Shown: in pieces, positions 34,332-42,340 of the stretch
How the letters are laid out: every line of letters starts with the position of its first letter
Numbering within the stretch: position 1 is the first letter of the stretch
Source of the DNA: CAWJFP01 sp963842155
GTDB lineage: Bacteria; Pseudomonadota; Alphaproteobacteria; JACZXZ01
DNA length: 64,000 bases
Direction of reading: 5' to 3'
NCBI GenBank assembly: GCA_963842155.1
Contig: CAWJFP010000039.1
Span: 1 to 64,000 of the forward strand
Notes under the pieces: generated by a model
Seen by the model: the letters and a program-made list of their open reading frames with translations, nothing else
Told to the model about the DNA's origin: nothing
Database searches by the model: none
Made by a program: the position numbers and the translations under genes

Positions 34332-34710
34332 GCGGGGCGCGAAGCGCGCAAGCCTCTTGTCGCTTGCCGCGCGCCATGGTACAGACTACGGGATCATTAT
34401 TTCAAATAAATCGACCAGCGGGGCGGTCTAGAAGAGCAAAGCCCCGTTATACGGGGATCTACAGCCAGTGGAACGGGGAATATTACTTAAGAGCAGGACT
34501 TTATTCTTGGCGGCTGCCTGGAATCCTGTCGCCGTCTCCCAAAGAGGCAAACTAATTCCCCATGACGGCTCCCCAGGCGACGAACCAGAGACGAACTAGA
34601 GAAGCGAGGCTGGGCGGGGGGCGAAGCCCCGCAACCGGCTCCGAGCGGAGCGACCAAATCCTTCTCCACGCCCGGAGGCGCGGGCCTGGAGCCAACCAGG
34701 AGGCATTCGA
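34332..34710. other. Intergenic region, 379 bp, partly AT-rich
   Basis: This space separates two plus-strand secreted-protein genes. The central part (about 34380-34560) is more AT-rich than its surroundings and contains short hairpins, for example GCCCCG-TTATA-CGGGG near 34441. Near 34616-34635 there is GGGGCGAAGCCCC. A ribosome-binding site (AGGAGG) precedes the next gene. I see no open frame that looks real. Confidence 0.4.
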
Positions 34711-35334
34711 ATGTCACGCAAGCTTCTCTTCGGCCTGACGGCCGTCGCCGCGGCCGCCCTCGGCCATTCCGCATTCGCCTGCCAAGGCAGCAAAATCCTG
34801 TTCGAGGACAAGTTCGCGACGCTGAATCAAGGCTGGGGCCAGGACCAGAACGTCTCGGTGGCCGGCGGCAAGCTCGTCGCCAAGGCGCCGGACACCAATG
34901 GCGACCATATCCTCTATCAGGGAAACGTCTTCCCAGATGCGGGCGTCTGCGTCACCGAGGATTTCGCGGCGAGCCCTGATCCCGCCAACGCGGTCGCAGG
35001 CGTCGTCTTCTGGGCGGTCGACGATTCGCATTACTACGTGCTCGAGATCTCGGCCGACGGCAGCTGGGCGGTCGCGCGCAAGCTTGCCGACAACCGCTGG
35101 ATCCTGCCCATCAAGTGGAACGCCAATCCGGCGGTCAGGAAGGGCCTCAATACGCCAAACGAGCTCGAGGTGCAGACCAAAGGCAATAATGCCGCGCTCT
35201 TCATCAACGGCACCAAGATGGGCGAGGTCTCGGGCCAGATGCCCGACGGCGGGCAGCTCATCGGCTTCTTCTGGCAGGGCGTGAACGGTGGCGAGACGCG
35301 CGTCGAATATGTCGACGTGAAGGTGACGAACTGA
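34711..35334 (+). CDS. Secreted concanavalin-like (DUF1080/LamG-type) domain protein
   Basis: This 207-residue protein has a signal peptide ending near HSAFA-C and starts after AGGAGG. The mature domain (ILFEDKFATLNQGWG, VVFWAVDDSHYYVLEISADG, NELEVQTKGNNAALFINGTK, TRVEYVDVKVTN) shows the jelly-roll pattern of concanavalin-like or DUF1080 domains. Such domains bind or process carbohydrates. There is no catalytic motif I can name. A remnant of a related 3' end follows immediately. Confidence 0.7.
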   Translation: MSRKLLFGLTAVAAAALGHSAFACQGSKILFEDKFATLNQGWGQDQNVSVAGGKLVAKAPDTNGDHILYQGNVFPDAGVCVTEDFAASPDPANAVAGVVFWAVDDSHYYVLEISADGSWAVARKLADNRWILPIKWNANPAVRKGLNTPNELEVQTKGNNAALFINGTKMGEVSGQMPDGGQLIGFFWQGVNGGETRVEYVDVKVTN

Positions 35335-35345
35335 GGGCGCTTCCG

Positions 35346-35426
35346 CTCGTCGGCTTCTATGGGTGGCAGGACGAGACCAAGGGCGCCGCGAGCATGGAAT
35401 TCACCGACATCAAGGTGGCCAATTAA
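35346..35426 (+). pseudogene. Leftover 3' end of a paralogue of the preceding gene
   Basis: In frame, 26 codons read LVGFYGWQDETKGAASMEFT then DIKVAN and stop (TAA 35424-35426). They parallel the end of the preceding protein (LIGFFWQGVNGGETRVEYV then DVKVTN). This suggests a tandem paralogue whose body was deleted or fused, or an older C-terminus. The TAA overlaps the AraC gene's stop on the other strand. Confidence 0.6.
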
Positions 35427-36283
35427 AGGAGCCCGCCTGTCGGGCGGCGGCCGCGCTTGCGGTAGGCGCTCGGGCTCGCGCCCATCACGCCGCGAAAGCG
35501 CCGATTGAAGCTCGCGAGATCGTTGAAGCCGGCATCGAAGGCGATGGTCGAGATGAGCTCGTCCGAGCGGCTGATGCGCAGCGCCGCGCGATGGAGGCGC
35601 GTGCGCAGGACATATTGATGCGGCGTCATGCCCGCCACTTGGCGGAAGACGCGCAGGAAATGATAGGGGCTCATCGCGGCCTCATTTGCGAGCTCGGCGA
35701 GCGCCAGCGGCTCTTGCGCCCGGGCCTCGATCCGCCGCAAGGCCCGGACGATGCGCCGCTCGTCCCGCCGGCTCGGCCTACGCGCGGCGGGCTCGGCGCC
35801 GGCGAGCGTGGCGACGACGGCGGCCGCCAGCGACACTGCCAGCTCTTCGAGCGCGGCGCCGTCGCCCTCTTGGCGCGCGGCCTCGGCCGCGACCAGCAGC
35901 GGCATGAGCCTCGGCAAAGGCGGCAAACGCGGGACAGTGAAAACCATGCGCCGCGCGCCCGCCAAACTCCCGAGGACCGGCAATTCGGCCAGGATCGCTT
36001 CCAGCCGGTCGGGCGCGAAATGGAAGGCGAGGCAGCGGTCGCCTTTGCCATGGTCATGGCCGCATTCGAAGCCATCGCCCTCGTTGCCGAGCAGCAACGC
36101 GCCCGGCGCGAGCAAGGCGGCACCTTGCGTCGAGCGGTACTGGAACATGCCTTGCGTCACGGCGGCTATGCAGGCGTCACCGTGGCGCTCCTCGAAGGGC
36201 GGGTCGCCCGGGCCGGCATCGCAGACGACGTCGCTCACCGACCAGCCGGGGCCCGACACGAGGAGACGCGATATTGTCGCCAT
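35423..36283 (-). CDS. AraC-family transcriptional regulator
   Basis: This 286-residue regulator has an N-terminal cupin-like sensing half (about residues 1-170) and a C-terminal AraC DNA-binding domain with two helix-turn-helix units: LALAELANEAAMSPYHFLRV and ISTIAFDAGFNDLASFNRRF, ending GASPSAYRKRGRR. The ligand and targets are unknown. It is divergent from the gene at 36370, with an 86-bp gap, so it may control that gene. Confidence 0.87.
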   Translation of the reverse strand: MATISRLLVSGPGWSVSDVVCDAGPGDPPFEERHGDACIAAVTQGMFQYRSTQGAALLAPGALLLGNEGDGFECGHDHGKGDRCLAFHFAPDRLEAILAELPVLGSLAGARRMVFTVPRLPPLPRLMPLLVAAEAARQEGDGAALEELAVSLAAAVVATLAGAEPAARRPSRRDERRIVRALRRIEARAQEPLALAELANEAAMSPYHFLRVFRQVAGMTPHQYVLRTRLHRAALRISRSDELISTIAFDAGFNDLASFNRRFRGVMGASPSAYRKRGRRPTGGLL

Positions 36284-36369
36284 GCCTCATCATAGCAATT
36301 TTTCCCAAGCACGGACATCGCGCGGGGGTCTAAAGAGAAAGTCATCGACGCCCAACGAAAGGCCCGGCT

Positions 36370-36909
36370 ATGTCGATTACCACGTCCTCGACCCTTATCG
36401 ACGCGCTCCATAGCGCCGGCCCGGCCCCGGAGCGCGCGGAAAAGCTGGAGCTCTACGGCTGGCTCGTCGGGCGCTGGGAGATGGATGCCGCCTACCATCT
36501 GGCGGACGGCGCGACCCAGCGCAGCCGCGGCGAGATTCATGCCGGCTGGGTGCTCGACGGCCGCGCGATCCAGGACGTCTGGATCGTCCCGCCGCGCGGC
36601 GCGCAAGGCCGCAGGCCCCCGGCCGCGACCGATTTCTACGGCACCACCTTGCGCGTCTACGACCCCGCGATCGATGCTTGGCATATCTTCTGGATCGACC
36701 CGGTAAAGCAATCCTACAGGCGGATGATCGGCCGCGCGCGCGGCAAGGATATCTTGCAGGAGGGCAAGGACGAGGCGGGGGCCGCGGTGCGCTGGAGCTT
36801 CACCTCGATCGCGCCCAACTCCTTCCATTGGCTCGCCGAGCGCTCGCCCGACGATGGGGCGAGCTGGCGGCTCCTCGTCGAGTTCTTCGCGCGCCGCGTT
36901 TCCGCTTGA
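36370..36909 (+). CDS. Conserved hypothetical protein, probable calycin/DUF1579-like
   Basis: This 179-residue cytosolic protein lacks a signal peptide or membrane helix. The pattern LVGRWEMDAAYHLADG, followed by alternating beta-like segments (GWVLDGRAIQDVWIV, TTLRVYDPAIDAWHIFWID, VRWSFTSIAPNSFHWLAERS), suggests a small beta-barrel. I am not certain of the family. It is divergent from the AraC regulator and is followed 48 bp later by a VOC protein. Confidence 0.6.
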   Translation: MSITTSSTLIDALHSAGPAPERAEKLELYGWLVGRWEMDAAYHLADGATQRSRGEIHAGWVLDGRAIQDVWIVPPRGAQGRRPPAATDFYGTTLRVYDPAIDAWHIFWIDPVKQSYRRMIGRARGKDILQEGKDEAGAAVRWSFTSIAPNSFHWLAERSPDDGASWRLLVEFFARRVSA

Positions 36910-36957
36910 CGCGAAAACGTTCTAGCTTCGCGACTTCACCACAAGGGAGCAGCAGCG

Positions 36958-37338
36958 ATGTTCGACCATGTCTCGATCGGCGTCCGCGATCTCGCCCGCA
37001 CCAAGCGCTTCTATGACGCGGCGCTGAAGCCGCTCGGCTACAAATGCTTGAGGCAGCAGCCGGGCTTGCTCGGCTACGGGGCCGACGCCGTGGCGTTCTG
37101 GATCAGCCCCTCGGAGCATCCCGTTCCGCCCCACGACAAGTCGGGCCTGCATTTCTGCTTCGCCGGGCCGACGCGCGAGAGCGTCGACGCGTTCCACGCG
37201 GCGGCAATCCGCGCCGGCGGGCGCGACAACGGCGCGCCCGGCCTGCGTCCCGATTACAGCGCGGATTACTACGCCGCCTTCGTCGTCGATCCCGACGGCT
37301 ACCGGCTCGAAGCCTATTGCGGCCGGCCCGCGCGCTGA
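36958..37338 (+). CDS. VOC-family (glyoxalase-like) protein
   Basis: This 126-residue protein has the beta-alpha-beta-beta-beta pattern of vicinal oxygen chelate proteins: MFDHVSIGVRDLARTKRFYD, LHFCFAGPTRESVDAFHAAA and the closing YYAAFVVDPDGYRLEAYC. A metal-binding His (DHVSIG), a second His (LHFCF) and a Glu (LEAYC) are in the expected places. The specific reaction cannot be assigned. It may share a transcript with the gene 48 bp upstream. Confidence 0.82.
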   Translation: MFDHVSIGVRDLARTKRFYDAALKPLGYKCLRQQPGLLGYGADAVAFWISPSEHPVPPHDKSGLHFCFAGPTRESVDAFHAAAIRAGGRDNGAPGLRPDYSADYYAAFVVDPDGYRLEAYCGRPAR

Positions 37339-37369
37339 GCGGCGGCATGACCGCAAGAGAGAACCGCCC

Positions 37370-37783
37370 TCACGCCGCCACGATGACCATCCACGACAGG
37401 CCGAAGCGGTCGGCCACCATGCCGAAGCACGGGGAGAAGAACGTCTTGCCCAACGGCATCTGCACCTTGCCGCCCTCGGCGAGCGCGGCGAAGAGCCGCT
37501 CGGCCTCGGCCTCCTTCGCCACGGTGAGCGAGAGCGAGATGCCCTGGAAATTCGGCTTCCCCTGGCAGCGGCCGTCGGACGCCATCACGCGGCTCTCGCC
37601 GATGCGCAAGCTCGCATGCATGATCTTCTCGCCGGCACCGGGCGGCATCATGCTCATCTCCTGCGGCTGGGGGTGATCCTTGAAGCGCAGCATCATCGTC
37701 ACCTCGGCGCCGAGCGCCTTGCGGTAGAAATCGAGCGCCTCCTCGCAGCGGCCGTCGAAGGACAGATAGGGTTGGACTTGCAT
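37370..37783 (-). CDS. PhnB-like VOC-family protein
   Basis: The 137-residue protein starts MQVQPYLSFDGRCEEALDFY, typical of the PhnB/3-demethylubiquinone-like branch of the VOC superfamily, and ends with FGMVADRFGLSWMVIV. It is small and single-domain. PhnB-like proteins have no firmly known reaction. It is followed by nothing on its strand until the AraC gene and is convergent with the other VOC gene. Confidence 0.82.
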   Translation of the reverse strand: MQVQPYLSFDGRCEEALDFYRKALGAEVTMMLRFKDHPQPQEMSMMPPGAGEKIMHASLRIGESRVMASDGRCQGKPNFQGISLSLTVAKEAEAERLFAALAEGGKVQMPLGKTFFSPCFGMVADRFGLSWMVIVAA

Positions 37784-37825
37784 CTCTACTCCTCCGGTTT
37801 TGGAGCTATCGCCAGCGGGGGCGCC

Positions 37826-39052
37826 TCAATCATCGATCGCCTGATAGACCGAGGTCCAGAAATCGCGACAGACGGGCGGCGGGCTGGGCGAGGTCCAGGC
37901 GCGCTGCGTCATCAGGATGCCGACCAGCTCCTCCCTCGGATCGACGTACCATGACGTGCCCAAGCCGCCGTCCCAGCCGAAGCGTCCGACGGAGCCGGCC
38001 AGCGTCTCGCGCCTTGTGGCGACCGAGAGCCCGAAGCCCCAGCCATGGCTCTCGAAATAGCCGGGGACGATGGCGCTGACCGCCTTCTGCGCCGGCGTGA
38101 GCTGGTCGGTCGCCATCAGCTCGACCGTGGGGCGCGACAGGATGCGCGTGCCGCCATGCTTGCCCTTGTTCAGCATCATCTCGCCGAAGGCCATGTAATC
38201 GTCGATGGTGGAAACCAGCCCCCCGCCGCCGGAGGGGAAGGCAGGCGGGCGGCTCCATTGGCCGCCCACGGGCTCATCATAAAGCTCGAGCGCGCCGGTC
38301 TCGAAATTGGTCCAATAGCTCGTCGCGAGCCGGTCGAGCTTCTCCGCCGGCACGGCGAAGCCCGTATCCTTCATGCCGAGGGGCTCGAAGAGCCGTTCGC
38401 GCAGGAATGTCTCGAAAGGCTGGTCTGCCGCGCGCGCGATCAGCACGCCGAGCAGGTCCGAGCCGGTGTTGTAGAGCCATTTCTCGCCCGGCTGATGCAT
38501 GAGCGGCAGGGTCCCGAAGCGGCGGAGCCATTCGTCGGGCGCGGGCGGAACTTGCGGGCGCGGCGGCCCCTGGCCGAGCTCGAGCGCGCTCGCGGCCTTG
38601 AGGATCGGCATGCTGTCCGGCGGCGCCATGAGCATGCCGAAGCCCATGCGGAAGGTGAGCAAATCGCGCAGGCTGATCGGCCGCGACGCGGGCACCGTAT
38701 CCTCGAGCGGCCCGTCGAGCCGCTTCAGCACCTTGCGGCCGGCGAGCTCGGGCAGCAGGCGATCGACCGGCTCGTCGAGGCGCAGCTTGCATTCCTCGAC
38801 CAGGATCATCGCCGCCGCGGCGGTGACCGGCTTGGTCATCGAGGTGATGCGGAAGATGGTGTCGCGCTGCATCGGGTCGCGCAGCATCGTGGTGCCGCCG
38901 GCGGCGGTCTTCATGCCGAACGCATCGCCATGGAACTCGCCGCGCCGGCTCACCGCCGTGACGATGCCGGGCACCTCGCCGCGCTCGACATAGCCCGCCA
39001 TGATCTCGCGCATCCGCGCGAGGCGGGGTTTGGAGAAGCCGGAGGTGGTCAT
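37826..39052 (-). CDS. Serine hydrolase, beta-lactamase/esterase family (class C-like)
   Basis: This 408-residue protein lacks an obvious signal peptide. The active-site SxxK motif is SMTK (in FRITSMTKPVTAAAAM, about residue 72) and the YxN-type motif is YNTGSDLLG. Its family includes EstB-like esterases and penicillin-binding-protein relatives, so a beta-lactamase role should not be assumed. The 5' third of the gene and its upstream region are duplicated at 40625-41026. Confidence 0.85.
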   Translation of the reverse strand: MTTSGFSKPRLARMREIMAGYVERGEVPGIVTAVSRRGEFHGDAFGMKTAAGGTTMLRDPMQRDTIFRITSMTKPVTAAAAMILVEECKLRLDEPVDRLLPELAGRKVLKRLDGPLEDTVPASRPISLRDLLTFRMGFGMLMAPPDSMPILKAASALELGQGPPRPQVPPAPDEWLRRFGTLPLMHQPGEKWLYNTGSDLLGVLIARAADQPFETFLRERLFEPLGMKDTGFAVPAEKLDRLATSYWTNFETGALELYDEPVGGQWSRPPAFPSGGGGLVSTIDDYMAFGEMMLNKGKHGGTRILSRPTVELMATDQLTPAQKAVSAIVPGYFESHGWGFGLSVATRRETLAGSVGRFGWDGGLGTSWYVDPREELVGILMTQRAWTSPSPPPVCRDFWTSVYQAIDD

Positions 39053-39310
39053 GGAGTGCTGATTCCGTGCCGTTTCATACGAATGTAATCATCGCTTAAT
39101 ATCCCGAACTTCAATTTCGGAACATCCCCCATCTCATGTCCCGGCGTAGGCCGGGACCCAATTCTAGCATGGATACCGGCTTCCGCCGGTATGGCGAGGA
39201 GGAGACCTGGCGATGGTGGCCGAACGAAGCTCCGATCCACCACTTTAGCAGCAAGCAGATTACGCTGAGCGGCTCCGCTCGACGGGCTTGTCCTCATATT
39301 CGTCATGGCG
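38814..39310. repeat. Direct repeat, copy A
   Basis: This block covers the 5' part of the serine hydrolase gene, the following intergenic sequence and the last codons of the DUF899 gene. It is repeated at 40625-41026 with an offset of about 1812 bp at its left end. It includes an extragenic hairpin pair at 39136-39192 (CCCGGC/GCCGGG, then ATACCGGC-TTCC-GCCGGTAT). Confidence 0.8.
39136..39192. repeat. Extragenic palindromic repeat (hairpin pair)
   Basis: Two hairpins are separated by a short spacer: GTCCCGGC/GCCGGGAC and ATACCGGC/GCCGGTAT. A degenerate second copy lies near 40922-40972, where the right arm of the second hairpin is damaged. This is a common type of intergenic repeat in GC-rich proteobacteria. 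Confidence 0.65.
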
Positions 39311-40006
39311 CCGCACCCAATCGCCCAGATTATGGTTGGGCCCGGTCTCGTTGCGCCCCTTCGGGGTGAGGTCGAGAATCATATAGGTGCCGATCAGCTC
39401 CTCGTTACCGCGCGCGAAGCTCGAATAGGTATGGAAAATATCGCCGGCCTCGTCCTTATAGAACACGCTGAGGCCGGGCAACTCCTCCATCGCGCTGTCG
39501 ATCATCTCGAAATTATAGAACAACTTGCCCTTGGCGATCTCCTCGGGCTTGAAGGAGACGTGGAAATCGTAGTTGAAGTCGCTGCCGTGCGACGACACCC
39601 AATCGAAGCTCCAGCCCATGCGTTTGCGATAGGCTTCGATCTCGGCGAGCGGCGCGCGCGAGACCGCGACCACCGTGACGTCGTGATGTTCCAGATGGGT
39701 GAGCCCGCCGCCGATATGGTCGGCGCCGAAGGAGCAGCCGACGCAGCCCGCCTGCCAGCCAGGCCCGAGCATGAAATGATCGACGACCAGCTGGCTGCGG
39801 CCGTGGAAAAGCTCGGCGAGCGACTTTTTGCCGGCGAGGGTCTCGAAGACATAGGGCTTCTCGACCTTGATCCAAGGCAGCGCGCGCCGCTCGGCGCTCA
39901 CCTTGTCGCGCTGCCTAGTCAGCTCCTTCTCCTGCGCCAGAAGCCGCCGGCGTGCGGTCAGCCATTCCTCGCGCGATACGATGGGGTGTTGCTGCATAGC
40001 CGGCAC
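39260..40006 (-). CDS. DUF899 (thioredoxin-like) family protein
   Basis: The protein has 248 residues, or 245 from MQQHPIVSREEW. It begins with a helical segment (WLTARRRLLAQEKELTRQRD) and continues in a thioredoxin-like domain with GPGWQAGCVGCSFGADH (CxxC). Conserved later parts include GWSFDWVSSHGSDFNYDF and SVFYKDEAGDIFHTYSSFAR. DUF899 proteins are predicted redox proteins of unknown reaction. It is divergent from the marR-like gene and is probably its target, since a palindrome lies in the shared 81-bp space. Confidence 0.85.
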   Translation of the reverse strand: MPAMQQHPIVSREEWLTARRRLLAQEKELTRQRDKVSAERRALPWIKVEKPYVFETLAGKKSLAELFHGRSQLVVDHFMLGPGWQAGCVGCSFGADHIGGGLTHLEHHDVTVVAVSRAPLAEIEAYRKRMGWSFDWVSSHGSDFNYDFHVSFKPEEIAKGKLFYNFEMIDSAMEELPGLSVFYKDEAGDIFHTYSSFARGNEELIGTYMILDLTPKGRNETGPNHNLGDWVRRHDEYEDKPVERSRSA

Positions 40007-40052
40007 TCCGTCATGGAAGGGGAGGGCGAAGGCACCGCGCCGCGCTTTCGCC

Positions 40053-40081
40053 TTGACAGATAGGTTGATATCAACATAATA
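40053..40081 (+). promoter_or_regulatory. Promoter with embedded palindromic operator (MarR/DUF899)
   Basis: TTGACA at 40053-40058 and CATAAT/ATAATA at 40075-40081 are spaced by 16-17 bp. The spacer holds the perfect 12-bp palindrome GTTGATATCAAC (40064-40075). The MarR start codon is at 40088, only 7 bp after the -10 box, so the transcript would be almost leaderless. MarR proteins usually bind such palindromes and repress their own gene and a divergent neighbour. Confidence 0.6.
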
Positions 40082-40087
40082 GGGATC

Positions 40088-40534
40088 ATGTCAAGACGGA
40101 ATGCGCCAAGCGCCGAAATCACCCATCACGTTCGGGACGCCTGTCTCTGCCTCCATGTCCAGCGCGCGGCGCGCACGCTGGCGCGGCGCTTCGACGCGGC
40201 GCTGCGGCCGCTCGAGCTGACCAGCGGCCAGTTCTCGCTGCTTGTCTCCCTCAATCGCCCGACGCCGGCGAGCATTGGCGAGGTCTCGGCCTTGCTCGCC
40301 ATGGACCGGACGACCCTAACCGCCAATCTCAAGCCGCTGGAACGTCGCGGGCTCCTCATTGTGACGGTCGACGAGCGTGACAAGCGCAGCCGGCGGCTCG
40401 GCCTGACCGCCGCCGGCCGTGCCTTGCTCGTCGCGGCCCTCCCGATCTGGAAGCGGAGCCACAGGGCGCTCGAGCGCCGCCTCTACCGCTCCAGCGTCGA
40501 TCGCCTGCGGGACGATCTACAGGCGCTGGGGTGA
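40088..40534 (+). CDS. MarR-family transcriptional regulator
   Basis: This 148-residue winged-helix regulator shows LARRFDAALRPLELTSGQFS, the recognition helix region ISEVSALLAMDRTTLTANLK-like (here IGEVSALLAMDRTTLTANLK) and the wing RDKRSRRLGLTAAGRALL. The effector is unknown; Cys residues near the N-terminus (DACLCLH) might sense oxidants. It is divergent from the DUF899 gene and its promoter overlaps a palindrome, fitting autoregulation. Confidence 0.88.
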   Translation: MSRRNAPSAEITHHVRDACLCLHVQRAARTLARRFDAALRPLELTSGQFSLLVSLNRPTPASIGEVSALLAMDRTTLTANLKPLERRGLLIVTVDERDKRSRRLGLTAAGRALLVAALPIWKRSHRALERRLYRSSVDRLRDDLQALG

Positions 40535-40624
40535 GGGGCGGCGAATACGATCGCCAGCGCATTTTTATTCAAGCGGAAGCGCCGCTCCCCTCATTCTTCC
40601 CTCTCAGCCCATTCGGAGGCTTGA

Positions 40625-40837
40625 CGCCGCGGCGGTGACGGGCTTGGTCATCGAGGAGATGCGGAAGATCGCGTCGCACTGCATCGGGTCGCGCAGCATC
40701 GTCGTGCCGCCGGCGGCCGTCTTCATGCCGAACGCATCGCCATGGAACTCGCCGCGCCGGCTCACCACCGTGACGATGCCGGGCACCTCGCCGCGCTCGA
40801 CATAGCCGGACATGATCTCGCGTATCCGCGCGGTCAT
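40625..40837 (-). pseudogene. Truncated duplicate of the serine hydrolase 5' end
   Basis: About 70 codons match the start of the gene at 37826-39052 (YVERGEVPGIVTVVSRRGEF, FRISSMTKPVTAAA), including the SxxK motif. Then the similarity stops at 40625 and the frame ends shortly after. The N-terminus lacks nine codons relative to the parent. It cannot encode a working hydrolase. Confidence 0.85.
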
Positions 40838-41026
40838 GGAGCGCTGACTCCGTGCCGTTTCATACGAGCATGATCATCGCTTAATATCCCGAACTTTAAT
40901 TTCGGAACATCCCCCATCTATATCCCGGCGAAGGCCGGGTCTATTTCTAGCATGGATACCGGCTTCCGCCGTCATGTACGACTTTAGCAGCAAGCGACGG
41001 TTTATCCTTATATTCATCATGGCGCC
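40625..41026. repeat. Direct repeat, copy A' (shortened)
   Basis: Second copy of the block at 38814-39310, with internal deletions: nine codons near the hydrolase start and a stretch upstream of the DUF899 end. Its right edge carries the last codons of a DUF899-like gene (RRHDEYKDKP, minus strand, about 40998-41026). The DUF899 and MarR genes therefore lie between the two copies. Confidence 0.75.
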
Positions 41027-41250
41027 TTGTTGACCTCAAGCGCGTCTTGCATTGGCGCGTTTGCGATCGGCGCTGCGGGCATATCGGCCTACCTGTGCGC
41101 AACGCGCCGCGGTAGCAGAAGGGCGGACCCTTGCGAGCCCGCCCCCATCGACCTGTAGGATATTTCATTTACATCGGCTGCATCATTTCGGCCGACGCTC
41201 TAGCATAGAACGGCACCAGGCGCAGAGCAAGCCCCGGCGATGACCTGCGT

Positions 41251-41580
41251 TTAGGGCGCTCTGCGCTTCGTCTCACGCGTCAGCTTGGACGACACCTTCA
41301 CGGGTCGCGAGTTCCCAAGGTAGAATTGCCGCAGGCGGCTCGACTTATAGTCGAGCCGTGACGGAACGGTCCCAGTGCGCTCAAACTCTTGGCGCGCTTC
41401 CATATGGCCCCGTTTGAAACCACGACGATACATTTTCTCGGAAAGGTCAGCGAGGGCCTGTTCCGATACTCGACGAAGGCCGCGGGTCGGAATTTTCTGA
41501 CGGCGGCCGGTGGTGTTTTGCGTGCGCCTGATTGTCTTCTTGAGCGATGCGGAAGCGCCCGCGGCGAAAGCTTTCTTCAT
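41251..41580 (-). CDS. Small basic hypothetical protein
   Basis: From MKKAFAAGASASLKK (preceded by GGAGAAG) it has 109 residues; ATGs 4 and 16 codons further upstream are possible. It is strongly basic (Lys/Arg-rich), mostly helical, with RGFKRGHMEARQEFERTG and a C-terminus KVSSKLTRETKRRAP. No family is recognised, and nucleic-acid binding is only a guess. Its composition is less GC-rich than the core genes, and it lies in the accessory pocket. Confidence 0.45.
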   Translation of the reverse strand: MKKAFAAGASASLKKTIRRTQNTTGRRQKIPTRGLRRVSEQALADLSEKMYRRGFKRGHMEARQEFERTGTVPSRLDYKSSRLRQFYLGNSRPVKVSSKLTRETKRRAP

Positions 41581-41722
41581 GGTCTTCTCCATATGAAATT
41601 GGGGTGAAAACTCGTTCTCGATGAACACGGCACGATAGCGCGCGCAGCACGCTGCTGCAACCGTAGGGGCTCGCGTCTCGCTAAGGCACGATCTCCTGGG
41701 AACGCACTATAATTAACTTTAC

Positions 41723-41739
41723 ATCGTTCTTAGAACGAT
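41723..41739. promoter_or_regulatory. Palindromic operator candidate
   Basis: A perfect inverted repeat, ATCGTTCT-T-AGAACGAT, lies 34 bp before the start codon at 41774. It falls between a TTTACA box (41718-41723) and TATACT (41739-41744), so a bound protein would block the promoter. The regulator is unknown. Confidence 0.5.
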
Positions 41740-41773
41740 ATACTAAGGACTTTCGATTGAACGGAGGCAGCCA

Positions 41774-42318
41774 ATGATCGTCAAATATATCGGGCTCACG
41801 GCGGAAACCAGTGCGCTGATAGAGCGCTTCCGCACTAATCCGGCGCAAGCAGAAGACGAGATAATTAGCGTTATATTTCAACTACTTATCAGCGACCAAA
41901 GATCGGCTGGGCAAGCAGGCGCGAACCTGGGGGCGCAACAAGGCTGCGACCTCGGAAAGGGCGTTGTTTTAGATGAAGGGGAAGCAATGTTTTGCTATCG
42001 TTTCAGGCATTCCTTCAAAGCTCGGAAGCCGGAGGAGTCGCAACTGCAAGGGGGGGCGGCCTCTATATCGACGGACAAAGGGTAGAGCGGTCGAAAGGTA
42101 GTTTTGTTCAACCGGCCCTTCAGATTGTCCAACGGAAAATCAATGATATCAGCCCCACCAATGGCGGATTTACGTCACTGGACGCCTGGAAATACTGGTA
42201 CGTTTCGCGCGACCAAAAGCTAATTCGCGTCGGTGATCTTCGGACCAAAGACCAGATCGTCCACAGGCGTAAAGCTGCGCTATTGAGTGATCGCACCGCG
42301 GATGACCTCGGCCTCTAG
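41774..42318 (+). pseudogene. Hypothetical gene split by a frameshift
   Basis: Two overlapping frames, 41774-42085 (103 codons) and 41992-42318 (108 codons from TTG), look like one gene. Adding one T to the TTTT run at 41990-41993 joins GVVLDEGEAM to LLSFQAFLQSSEAGG and continues through GGGLYIDGQRV to LDAWKYWYVSRD. A possible GxxL...GxxYIDGxxV...WKYW pattern weakly recalls RAMA-type domains. It may be a true mutation, a sequencing error, or two genes. A promoter with a palindrome precedes it, and its GC content is lower than that of core genes. Confidence 0.45.
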
Positions 42319-42340
42319 TGCCCTAATTGGTAGGCCGGCT

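Noticed and set aside
37826..39052. Antibiotic-resistance beta-lactamase
   Set aside because: SxxK and YxN motifs are shared by esterases and other serine hydrolases, and no secretion signal is evident. Resistance cannot be claimed.
39136..39192. Repeated hairpins as a possible CRISPR array
   Set aside because: Only two degenerate copies 1.8 kb apart, with no regular spacing or spacers and no cas genes.
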